DNA of 64,000 nucleotides from Monarcha castaneiventris obscurior. Taxonomy: Eukaryota > Chordata > Aves > Passeriformes > Monarchidae. A program made the position numbers and the translations under genes. Positions 14,191 through 24,200 of this stretch are shown here, piece after piece. The DNA lies in the NCBI GenBank assembly GCA_026261815.1, contig JAMPIT010000230.1, positions 4,101,501 through 4,165,500 of the forward strand, given 5' to 3'. A model generated the notes under the pieces. That model had not been told where the DNA came from. It saw only the letters and a list, made by a program, of their open reading frames with translations, and ran no database searches. The first letter of the stretch is position 1. Each line of letters starts with the position of its first letter.

Positions 14191-14470
14191 TGTGGGCTCA
14201 GATGCATGAATGCACAGATCCAGAGATGACTTCAGTAATATGAATCCGACGGCAAGGAGTCGAGAAGGGCACTTGCATAGAGTTCCAAGAGAGCAGTTTA
14301 TTGCTACAACTCCTGAAGGTTTCCAGAGGCAAATGACCCCAAACACGTGGCGGGGCCATCTTAAGTATAGGGGAGTGGCTAACAGCAAGAGCCAGCCAGG
14401 GAATCAGAACTGGGGTACATCACCACCACCGAACAGGCATCCTGGAAGAGGCTTCTCTCTACCATAACCA
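14191..14470 (-). mobile_element. LTR-like fragment of an endogenous retrovirus, minus strand
   Basis: On the minus strand this has the order of an LTR. A TATA-like element (reverse complement of 14361-14370) is followed about 60 bases later by an AATAAA signal (reverse complement of 14297-14302). A U5-like segment then follows, ending in CA at 14191. The block is unusually rich in CpG for this window, for example around 14248-14265 and 14345-14355, which fits a comparatively recent insertion. The upstream (U3) limit is not clear and no target duplication was found, so the right-hand boundary is approximate. No coding remnant of gag, pol or env is visible beside it, so it looks like a partial or solo LTR. 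A plain GC-richer unique segment remains possible. Confidence 0.5.
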
Positions 14471-14754
14471 ATATATCTTTGGCACCAGAGACTATCTTAT
14501 CAAGAATATTCTCTGTCTCTTATACCACAGATTAATCACCCACCACAGTGGACTTCCTTTAATACACACTGGGATTCTCTTTTAATGACTCTGTCCCTTG
14601 AGGCTGAATTTTCATAAGCTCTGCAGACAAAGAGTGATATGTGACACCTTTTGTGACCCTTTTGGCTTGGAATCAAAGCTGTGTATTGGAGCTTTTGGTC
14701 TGTCTGTTGCCCTTCTACAGCTTTTGATGCAGGTGGCCATTTTCACTCAGTGAT

Positions 14755-15301
14755 GGAGTGACTCTGTCCCTGCAGCACTGATAAAGTCACATCCCAGATC
14801 TTGTGGTCAGTTTTGGGCCCCTCACTACAAGAAAGACATTGAGATGTTGAAGGCTGCCCAGCGATGGGCAACAGAACTGGTGAAGGAGGTGGAGCACAAG
14901 TCCTGTGAGGAGCAGCTGAGGGAGATTGGGTGGTCAGCCTGGAAAAAAAGAGGCTCAGGGGGGACCTTCTCACTCTCTATAACCACTTGAAAGGAGGCTG
15001 TAGCCAGCTGGGGGTCAATCTCTTCTCCCAAGAAACAAATGATAGAACAAGAGGAAATGGCCTCTAGTTATGCCAGGGGAGGATTAGATTGGATATCAGG
15101 AAAATTCTTCATCAGAAGGGCTGTCACGCACTGGACCAGGCTGCCCAGGGAAGTGGTGGAGTCACCATCTCTGCAGGTATTTAAAAGACGTGTAGATGTG
15201 GCACTTAGGGACATGGTTTAGTGGGGGCTTGACAGTGCTGGGTTAACATTTGGACTTGATGATCTTAAAGGTCTTTTCCAACCTAAACGATTCTGTGAGA
15301 A
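14755..15301 (+). mobile_element. CR1 LINE, 5'-truncated copy (3' UTR)
   Basis: This is an unmistakable CR1 3' end in plus orientation. It contains in order the 'gggcccctcactacaagaaagacattgag'-type start near 14815, the 'gaggagcagctgaggga' block near 14908, the 'ggctgcccagggaagtggtggagtcacc' type block at about 15140-15167, and the 'cttgatgatcttaaaggtcttttccaacc' type ending. The terminal GATTCTGTGA lies at about 15290-15299. CR1 copies lack a poly(A) tail and end in short repeats of an 8-base unit; this one keeps about one unit. The copy holds only the non-coding end of the element. An open frame at 15039-15221 is a by-product of this sequence. Divergence looks modest, making this the youngest LINE copy in the window. 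Confidence 0.96.
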
Positions 15302-16485
15302 TTAAAGACCTTAATGTTACTTTTAAAACTTAGGTAAATAGAGGACAAAAGAAGAAGGAACCAAAGGGGAGACCAAAGAAGGGAGAGACAAAAAGGGACA
15401 CCAAAGGGAGACCAAAGAAGGAACAAGGGGACACCCACTTAAAGAGGCATTTATGAGCTCCTATATCCTGGGGTAAGAGCCACCCAGCCAGTGCCCACCA
15501 GCCATGCCACATGAGACCCAAATTGCTCTGCTGGAAGGAACTGGAAATACTGATTGGGGTGGATGGGAAAGAAGGCAGAAAACCTGACTTATGGGAGAAC
15601 TGCAAGAAAACAGTCTTTTTTAAACTTTACCATTCATGAAACAGCTTTTGTATTTTGGAGCTGGATTGAGTTTCTGATATGGTTAAGGCCATGCTGTGAA
15701 TCACTATTGACAAGCAGGACATTTTTTGTTCATGGTTGACAGTCCCTATATTGCCAGGCAAGCTGCCAGCTTGGAACGATTGAGTCTGTGCCAAAATCAG
15801 GGGGATGGGGAAGCAGAGATGCTGATTAAGATATGGATATTATCCCAATGAGTAGGAAAGTGAGGGAAATAATCTGTTTTTCCATAGGCTGGAAATTGAG
15901 AGTAGTATATGCCATTATTTCCACACTTTCTCTAGTTTTCATAGAAATGTATGGAAATTTGGTCTTATGGTTTGTTTTTTTTCTGCCAAAGTAGGTAAGA
16001 ATATTGTTATTAAAAATATAAGAAGCAGCATTCTGGGCTAGATTAAAAGCAGGTAGCGTCCAATCCTTTCTCTGTTTGTAATCAGAGATTCCCCTGGGTG
16101 AGGATTAACAGGTTGTATGGGAAGCTATTTTAATCTGGTATATCCTGAGAGCTCCTGGCAAACAGCAGTTCAAGGAATTTCTGAGCCACCATTAATCTGC
16201 AATGACATATTCTCTATCAGGGAGATTAAACTATTTTTATGAACCAGATTTTGCTTTTGTCTCTACAATTTCCTGTGGCAACAATTTAATTATGCAGTGC
16301 ATAAAAAAGAATTTTGGTTGGTTTAGGGTTTTTTTTACCTTCCTTCTGATCATTGCATTTCACACTGGCTATTTCTTGGGCACCATGAATAATTATTTGC
16401 AACCTTTCTTGTCAGCACAGTTCCTATACAGATCTCTCCTATCCTTTTCTTCCTTCTCTCTAATTCCTATAACCTATAATTTTGT
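15302..16485. other. Intergenic or intronic DNA, no gene seen
   Basis: Immediately after the CR1 end comes a purine-rich repeat at 15345-15435, listed separately. The remainder is AT-rich single-copy sequence in which I recognise nothing. The frame at 16202-16621 is T-rich and runs into the antisense LINE fossil that follows, so it is not a gene. Confidence 0.7.
15361..15421 (+). repeat. Purine-rich imperfect tandem repeat
   Basis: A 21-22 base unit of the form CCAAAGGGGAGACCAAAGAAGG appears at 15361-15382 and, with one base missing, at 15401-15421, about 40 bases apart. The sequence between and around them is built from the same AAAGG and GACAAA words, so the whole 15345-15435 region behaves like a short degenerate minisatellite directly downstream of the CR1 copy. 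Confidence 0.8.
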
Positions 16486-16489
16486 ATGT

Positions 16490-16830
16490 GTGGTTATGTT
16501 TTTTTTCCCCAAATGCATTAATTTGTATTCATTAGTATTGAAATTCAACTGCAATCTTATCACCCTGTCATTCATCATTGTGAGCTCCTTTTGTGAGTCT
16601 TTAAAATCAGCACAGAATTGACTGTTCTGAATAGTTTTTTGTTATTTATTCCTCTCCCTAAACCATTTATGAATATGCTGAGCTGAACAAACTCTGGGAT
16701 GGATCCTTGAGGGACTTCCCTGCTAACTTTACCTCTCTCTGTCTCTCTCCAGTTGTGCCTTATTCCTTTTGTTTCTTGTGTTTTAATGTGTGCATTAATC
16801 TGTAAGGACATATTTGTTCTGTTGGTCTGT
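16490..16830 (-). mobile_element. Ancient CR1/L3-like LINE, reverse-transcriptase fragment
   Basis: The minus strand carries a fossil of a CR1-clade LINE ORF2. Codons at 16701-16715 read VPQGS and codons at 16665-16676 read IFIN, in the same frame and at the spacing seen in the conserved VPQGS...FxIFINDL block of CR1-type reverse transcriptase. The plus-strand text around 16655-16830 also follows the known antisense order of ancient amniote CR1/L3 copies (CATTTATGAATATG, then a CTTGAGGGAC-type segment, then TTCCTTTTGTTTC, then GTAAGGACAT). The catalytic aspartate pair of the downstream motif is not recognisable. The copy is heavily diverged and truncated at both ends. The element is a dead relic; assignment to L3 rather than another old CR1 lineage is inference. 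Confidence 0.75.
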
Positions 16831-19721
16831 CCATGCCCGTGGTTCGCTGCATCATTTTACATCCATATTCACGTGCTCCTCCTCCAGTTGAGGCTTTTCT
16901 CACAAAGGAAGACCTTCCCTGTTGATTACACACGAGTGAGCTGGGAGCAAGGCCAGTGGAGTCAGGAGCAATGCAGCAAGCCTAGAAACCCCACTGATAA
17001 AGGAGGCAGTGGTGCTTTTCTCTTTGCTTCATCACCACTGGAAGAGAAGAACAACTCGAGCTACCACACTAAATGCAGGCTGGGCTCCGTGCTACATCAG
17101 GGGAAGGCAAGGGGAGAGCAGCAGACCTGGCTGGCCATTAATTGAACCTGACAAGTGTTTACATGAGGAATCAGACTGGCAGTGCCCTAAATGCACTGAT
17201 TTATAAGGCTATTGATTAGCAGTGACCAGTCAGGAAGAGCAGTGGCAAACTGCTGCCTCAGCATTGCCCTTAAGAGCAAAGATCAGTGCAAACAGCCCAC
17301 GCCTGTGTATTTATAGCTGTATCCATGCACTCATTACCATCCCAGGCTTCTATTAACATAATCATATATCACAACATCTGTGCATTCACCAGCCCAAACC
17401 CATGCTCTGTTATCCTTCATACTGATTAGGTTTTTACACACATATCGAGACAGATGTACTGCATGTACTTGTTTTTAGCTGATACATATTTATAAAGGAA
17501 GACAACTAAGTGTGTCCCTGTGGTCACAGTTTATCTTTTGCTGCCTTGCTTTCAGAGGGATACAACACAGCTCTCTTCAAGATTACTTCCCTTTTTATTG
17601 GTATCTCATCTTCCTCACTGAAACAGTCTCTAAAGTCCTTCAAGTTATAAATATATCTTAACACCCCCTGATGTAATGCATCATATTTATGCATCTCACA
17701 ACCCAAGCATGAAATAGTCTCTTGGTCTACTCAGGTTGCTGCACATGGAATATTTTAATATTGTAAAAATCAACTATTCTCGGGCAAATATTGTTTCATC
17801 GCCTTAATATTGGAGTACTCTTTTCAGATATATAAATAAAATCTGGTGTCTTAAAATATGCATTTATAGCAATGCTTTTGAACTTAAGATGCAGATACAA
17901 TGCAAAATGAGGTTTACCACTTGCCCTTTCTCTGATAGCACAGAGAAATATTATATATCAAGTCCAGTTTCAAGTCCAGTGAGCTTTCTGTTCTGATGAA
18001 CTTGCATCTCCTGAGAGGACAGAAGCCTCTAAACAGAAATTTCCCTACCAGTTCTACTGATATGCTCTGTGACTGAAGCCCTGCATTTTCTTTTCTCCAT
18101 CTGTGCTGTATCTATCTTTCTACTGACAAAATGATGAGAAATATCATGGCTGCAGGACCCAAATGCATTCGAGCCCTAGGGAGCCTTCTCAGTAATATCA
18201 ACCCTCCTCATTTACACAGTTCTTTCATATCACTTGTTATTAATATTCGTTATTCTCCTTCCTCCCTTTGCACAGCTTGGCAATGCTCCCCAGCCTTGGG
18301 TCTGGTGGCTGTGGAACCAAGAGGAGCACCAAGAGGTGTAATGCCCTTCTGCACTTCCAGGCTACCCCTGACCATGTGTCAGGCAGGAACTTCTGCTTCC
18401 CATCACTAGGTGAAGAAGTTTTTTGTTTCTGCTTCTCAGGTGAATTAGACCTGACTTTGAATCCTGATTTCCATTCCCATTTTGTTTCTCAGTCTCTCTT
18501 GGAGAGATTTAGCTGCTGGCAGGTGCTTCTGGAGAGGTGATGGCTGGAAGTTGTCTGAAATCTCGGGATCTTCCTTTCAGAAGCAGCATTGTGGATACTG
18601 AAGTCATCCAGAGGCAGGGGAATACCCAGTGCAGCATGGGCACACTTTGCTTTCCTGGGCAGCTTTGGGAACATCTGGGACTGCAAGCAACTCAGATGTC
18701 ACCACATTGTCCCTACAGGTGAGATGCATCACCATGAAACTTTGCTTGAGGCTCTCAGAGGGATCTGCTGGTTCAGATTTTTGTGGCACCAGGGAACTTT
18801 TGGGATGGGTGCTGTGAAATGCAAAATGAACAATGTCCTTCAGCAAAGAGCTGAGAGTGCAAACCAGGGCAGCCATCAGCACAGTGCCATGAATGCCATC
18901 TAACAAAAATAGCCAAAGTTTAGGTTTCTCTGCTAAATAAATAAATTACAGCTTTTGGCTACCAAAGGTCTTATCTGTACAGGTATTGTTCTGGCTTTTA
19001 GCATGAAGTTTGCCTTGGATGTTGTAGAAAGAAAACATTTAGAATTCTGAACTGTGCAAATGGGCTTTAGAAGCAGCCTTATCTGTATTTGTAAAGACCA
19101 GTATTACAGCAATACTTGTAGCTATACTTTCACTGGACTGCTCAGAGCCCCTAAAACAAACCCACTGCTCTCTTTCCCTGTTTTGGTCTGTCGTGGCAGC
19201 TCTCACAGCTCCAGGCACTAACATCCATTAACCGGGTTAGTCCCCACTGTGACCAAGGTAAGACTGACCTGTGAGCTGCTCCTGGGTCCACATCCCTAAT
19301 TCTCCTCCTCTGGAGAACTAAATGAGCTTTCTGGGGGACTGGCAGGAGCCAGAGTTGCTCATCCATGGGCACAAGGACCCTTTCTGAATTTCACGCTTCT
19401 ACTACTTCTACAAGAATCTTTGTAGGAAGCTGTGAGTTCTGCAACTCTATAAATTGTTCTGGCAAGAAATCAATAAAGACTAAAGCCTAATGAACTGGGT
19501 TTCCATGAATGATTTCATTAAAAGCCCCAAATCAGCCAGGTGCTTAGATAGACTTACCTTTAAGCATCCGATCAGTCTTACTTTTAGTCAGCTCTCCACT
19601 GTCTTAGCTCCAGGCATGAAAACAGCTCAAGTCAAGATGTCTTGATGGAATAAGTTTATGTGTATGATAAATCATAATAATGAAATATGTGCTTTCTGCT
19701 TTCCTGAGCACAGATCTAACA

Positions 19722-19754
<33 letters not shown>

Positions 19755-20929
19755 AGAATGGCAGTTTCTGGCTTGTTTTTTGCTTTGAATGTCCTGTCTA
19801 TAAAGATATCTGCTATTAACTTTAGGTATTATTAAAATTCCCTGGGCTGTATGAACAGAGTAGTAACTAGTAGAATTTTCTAATCCAAATTAGCTTTACT
19901 GCTGGGGAAAGTTTAGGAACTACAGCATGGCTCTCCAAGCATCTGTTGTGGCTGTTTTTTGAACTCTTGTCATGAACAAGGCCTGGGTTTCACCTCTCCA
20001 CCTGTCTGCTACCCCTCCAACTTGAGAGGATGATGGACAGCCAAAACTTCTGGTCTTGGAGGTCATTTTACACTTACAATCCTTTCAGCCTCCACTAATC
20101 TCTAGGAATCACAAATTGTATTTCTTATTAGTGCCCTCAGAGAGCCTCAGCTTCCTTGACTGAGGCAGAGTGTTGGAAAGAGACAGGATTAAAATGAACA
20201 AGAGGAACGGAACTGGAATACAGAAGCTCTCCCAGTTTGCAAAGTCCATTCAGCTGTGGCTGTTGTTTTGCATATGTCATTCTTGCTTTGCAGATAAATA
20301 GCAGCACAAATGGATTCACATGTAAATTTGTCCCATGATGATGCTGTGTGGCAGAAACGAACATGGCTCTCCAGGGCTTATCTGCTCCAGTTCAAGGGGT
20401 AGCTGTTCCTCTGTATAGGTGGCTGATATGCTCAGTGTTTGCAGGAGTGAGACCAGGGGAAAGAGTGAGACATTCTTTTTTGTTATCAACTTTGTGCAAT
20501 TGCCAGCAGCAGACACAGCATACATCAGTGTGTGTGAGGGGATAAAGGGGCACATTTCTGTTAGGGATTTCCATTAGAGCATCTGCACTTCAGTACCAAC
20601 AGGGTCCCCACCACTGTTTAATTGCTGGTACTCATCCACCAGGGTGCAGAGGGCAGGCACTGCATGACTAAAGGGAGCAAAAAGCAGCCCAGTGTTTTTA
20701 AAACTATACTCAGCTCTCCTGGGCTGAGTGATGGCACACTTCTGCCTGCAGGATCATTTAGCCAACTCCCCCTGAAACCCAACTTTTTATAATGGAAATG
20801 CTGATATCTTATCTTCAGTGGCAATAATGGAGGAACCATGAAATATGCCCAGGGAGCCCCTTTATTGGTTTTAAAGTGACAACAGAGGCACATTCACAAC
20901 TGTAATCTGCTCAGGACAGAAATTTGCTC
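16831..20929. other. Intergenic or intronic DNA, no gene seen
   Basis: No exon is supportable. Frames at 18131-18409, 18268-18540, 18589-18903 and 18604-18906 overlap in different registers and on both strands. The sequence at 17130-17420 mixes AATTGA, TTTATAG and CATAATCAT words without a clear pattern. A 24-base poly(A) run at 19721-19744 is listed separately. Confidence 0.7.
19721..19757 (+). repeat. Poly(A) tract, 24 uninterrupted A
   Basis: Twenty-four consecutive A bases are followed by a GAAG and A7 extension. This could be a length-variable mononucleotide microsatellite or the tail of an old retroposed sequence. No AATAAA signal or recognisable retrogene body lies immediately upstream, so the simple-repeat reading is preferred. 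Confidence 0.9.
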
Positions 20930-21270
20930 CTTGTTATCTGTGGGTCCAAATTTAATGTGTTTTTAATTGCCTATTCACCGCACCTACCAATTAAGGCAAA
21001 ATGATATCTCCTCATTTGAAAAATGTATGAGCTTCACAATTAGAAGTAATTCTCCTCGTTAATTGAAAGTGCAGCTTTATTTTCTGTTGATTGTATTTTT
21101 TTTTTTTATTAAAGGATCGTAAAGGCTTTTGAAATCCCATTAAAGGGCAAATGCTGTCGTGTGCTTCCACTGCAGTCACAAAGGACAAACTCAGAGGTCA
21201 GCTCAGCACTTGGGGGCTCTTTAAGCTCTGTGAATATTCAACATAAAGTTAGTGATGTTTAAATATGCTA
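20930..21270. promoter_or_regulatory. Candidate ATTA-rich regulatory block
   Basis: Homeodomain-type cores are dense here: TTAATTG at 20963-20969, CAATTAAG at 20988-20995, CAATTAG at 21037-21043, TAATTCT near 21048 and GTTAATTG near 21058-21065, then ATTAAAG cores near 21108 and 21139. They sit in mixed sequence with few homopolymers apart from one T run near 21097-21107. Known vertebrate conserved non-coding enhancers often look like this, but AT-rich DNA produces such cores by chance too, and conservation cannot be judged from one sequence. Confidence 0.25.
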
Positions 21271-24200
21271 AACTGTGCCAGAGGGTAACTTTCACACTGG
21301 ACATCTTTCTCACCTATCAGTAGCACTCAGATTCTTGCCTCTTGGGACAATGGCCATCTCTACATTATGTATAAGTGTTATTCCAAGGAAAATAGTGCCA
21401 AGCTATTGTGTGCTGCTGCTTGATGAAGGAATATTAAGTATATCTGCACTGCATGAAGAAGAAGACTCTTGGGGAACACCAAGAATTCTGGAAGCCCCAG
21501 AATATTGGACACAGGGTCAGCAAATCCATAGCTGGATCAGGGAACCAGCCAAAATGGAGCACACAGCACAGGAACCATAGCTGGTGTTCGTCATCATGTT
21601 TGCAGGAGCTTGGTCTGATCAATCTGTATATCAAATAATCATCTCATTCAGGGGAGAAGGGACATCTCCTGCCTGTTGCTCTCATATCTCATGCTGAGAA
21701 TGTTCAGAGTAAAGGAAGACAATAAAAATGGTGAGCTCAGACGAGAATGCTGAAGAAAACTTTGGGAATAGAAACACCAGGGCAGTCCTTGTATATTCTG
21801 AACATCTCATTCCATACAAAAAGTTATCTGTGTTATAAGCTGCATCATGACTTTGATAATGGCATCACACTTTCAGTAGTGGAACTGGGACACCTTCAAC
21901 ATCCAGGCTACCCTGCCTGTCAGCAGATGCCAGAATTAAACTTCAGTGCATGAAATCAAGCCTCACTGCTGTGCAAAGATCCTGCCCAATAGTCTCAGAG
22001 TCCCTCTTCCCCCTCCAGCAGAGAGCTGGAGCCTGCAGAGATGCAGTGACTGACGTGCAAAGGTGTCTTTCATCTTTCCCTGTTCATGTGTTTGCAAATG
22101 GAAGCAAATGGACACAGCCAGGCTTTTCTTCTGAAAACCCTCTGCCTTATTTTTCACATCACCTTTAAATGACTAGATCTCGTGTTCCACAGAGCAGCTC
22201 AGAAGAAAGACGCAAGGCAACTGTTTCATTTAACACTGCTTGACAAAATGATCTCTCATGACCTCCCAGCAGCAACCCTCTCACTCATTTTAAGTACAGT
22301 GTAATTGCTGGGTGTCTGACTCACCTCGCTGTTTTTCAAGTGCACTTCTATGGCTACATTTTTAGGCAGTTAAATGCTATCTGTTCATATTTCTGTGTTA
22401 CTCTGGTGGTCTGGATGGGATGTGTGTCAGTCAAATGGACATTTAACCTTTTCTTCTGAGGGAACAAAATACTGTGGGATAATATTAATTGGTTTGTGTG
22501 AAATGAGTGCTTGAAAGCTGCATGCCTCTGTGTACGTGTTTGGGTGTAATCCGATTTAATGGGACAATGCTTGGATTGCTCCTCCCCAGACCTGGCAAAC
22601 AGCTCAACCCTTTGATTTGTGGGTTTTTCAGTCAGGGTCCAGTTCAGTTTGAGTGGTTCACTGCCTCTGACATGGGACTGTGTATTCCCAGCAAGATACT
22701 GGAGATACAGATCCACTGGCAAAACAAATGATTGAACCGTGGTTGTACTCCTCATTAAAGCACAAATATATTGCTTGGGCTGTATTCATGTTCAGAAGCT
22801 CTCAAAATAATGATCCTGCTTCCTGCTGAATCTTGAAGGGAGTGAGAAGCATCCAGAGCTATTCCATTCTGTCTTAACAGCAGTGTCTGAGCAAGGGGTA
22901 TGTATTTCTCTGAAGGGCTGCCTCTCTTTCCTTTAATTTTGATGGAAAGCCAAAACACCAGCAAAGCTAAACAGTTGTTAAATTACTGGTGAACCAATTC
23001 CCATCATGCTCTCTATATAATCACAGGGTGATTAATATGTTGGAAATACCTCATGTAGAAACCTACATTTATTCTACAAAGGAAATTTGTGCTGATTCTT
23101 CTGACATTTCCTTTAAGATGGGCTAAAGTGCTCTGTTGAGGTGCCCCTCTCCCCACCCTGTTCACAGAGCCCCAAAGTGGAATTCCAGATAGCCAGAGCT
23201 ATCAGAGTAGTAAGAGCAACCCCAGTCCAGCCTGGTAAGCCATATTTGGCCACCTATTCCTTAGTTATGGTCATCGTGTATAGATTATTTTTCAAGTTTT
23301 AGAGAACACATCTAGAATTTAAATATACTAGTGGAAAACTATACTATAATAAAATTTAAAAACATGTGGATAATATTCCTTTAAAGTTATTACAGCTCGT
23401 GCTACTTTTTTTGCACTGAAAATATTCATCTTTAAAATAATTTGTTACTTCCAGATTCTCTTGAGGAAACTGTGGAATTAATTTGGACCTAAGGGACAGA
23501 TTCTTCATGGGTGCAAATGGGTGCCTGGTCCTGCCATCAAGTGTCTGTTTTTTTATCTTAATCTTGAAATTAAAATGCTTTTCAACCCCAAGAACAAGTA
23601 GTCCAATGCCCAGGACACTCAGAAGTCTTTTCTTGTTTTCACTGGTCTGCTGAGGTTACTTGGATGCTGCAGTTTTCTATCTTAAAGCTCTTCCTTGCAA
23701 ATCAGATCCATCCAAGATTTTGCCCCACAGAGTCCTGAGTCTTGTGGCAGCCCTGGAAACTAAACCCAGCTCCAGTGATCTCCCACAAGCACTGGGAGTG
23801 CTGAGAGCCTTCCAGCAGAGAGATTTTAAGAGGAGGGCTTGACTCCTTCCACGAGTCCTTGTTGATCTCAATTTCCCCAGTGCTCCCTTCCCATATAAAT
23901 AAGACATGATCCCTAAAACCAAAGACAGTTTTGCAAGCAAGTGATTACATGTGGTCTTGTTTGCATTAAAAATTATTAAAGTATGATGAGAATCTGTAGT
24001 GAAGCAACAGCACTACCTGCTAAGGCTTGAATGGTGCCTCAGATGAATTTATATTAGCTCATTCCTATATTCTATAATTCATATGGATTTTAATCAACCT
24101 TTAAGAAACATACTGCGATGTGTGGTTTTTATCTTATTTGTGTCTCCTGTCATTCTCAAGCTGGTAAGTAGGGAGTAGGGAGTGGATCATCTTTGATCCA

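Noticed and set aside
15039..15221. Plus-strand open frame of 60 codons
   Set aside because: It lies entirely inside the non-coding 3' end of a CR1 element.
16202..16621. Plus-strand open frame of 139 codons, rich in F, L and S
   Set aside because: It is T-rich and runs antisense into the LINE fossil whose real frame is on the minus strand.
19680..19757. Poly(A) run considered as the tail of a processed pseudogene
   Set aside because: No AATAAA at the right distance and no recognisable gene body upstream.
20299..20307. TAGCAGCAC, the start of the miR-15/16 mature sequence
   Set aside because: Only the first nine bases agree and I saw no matching hairpin arm nearby.
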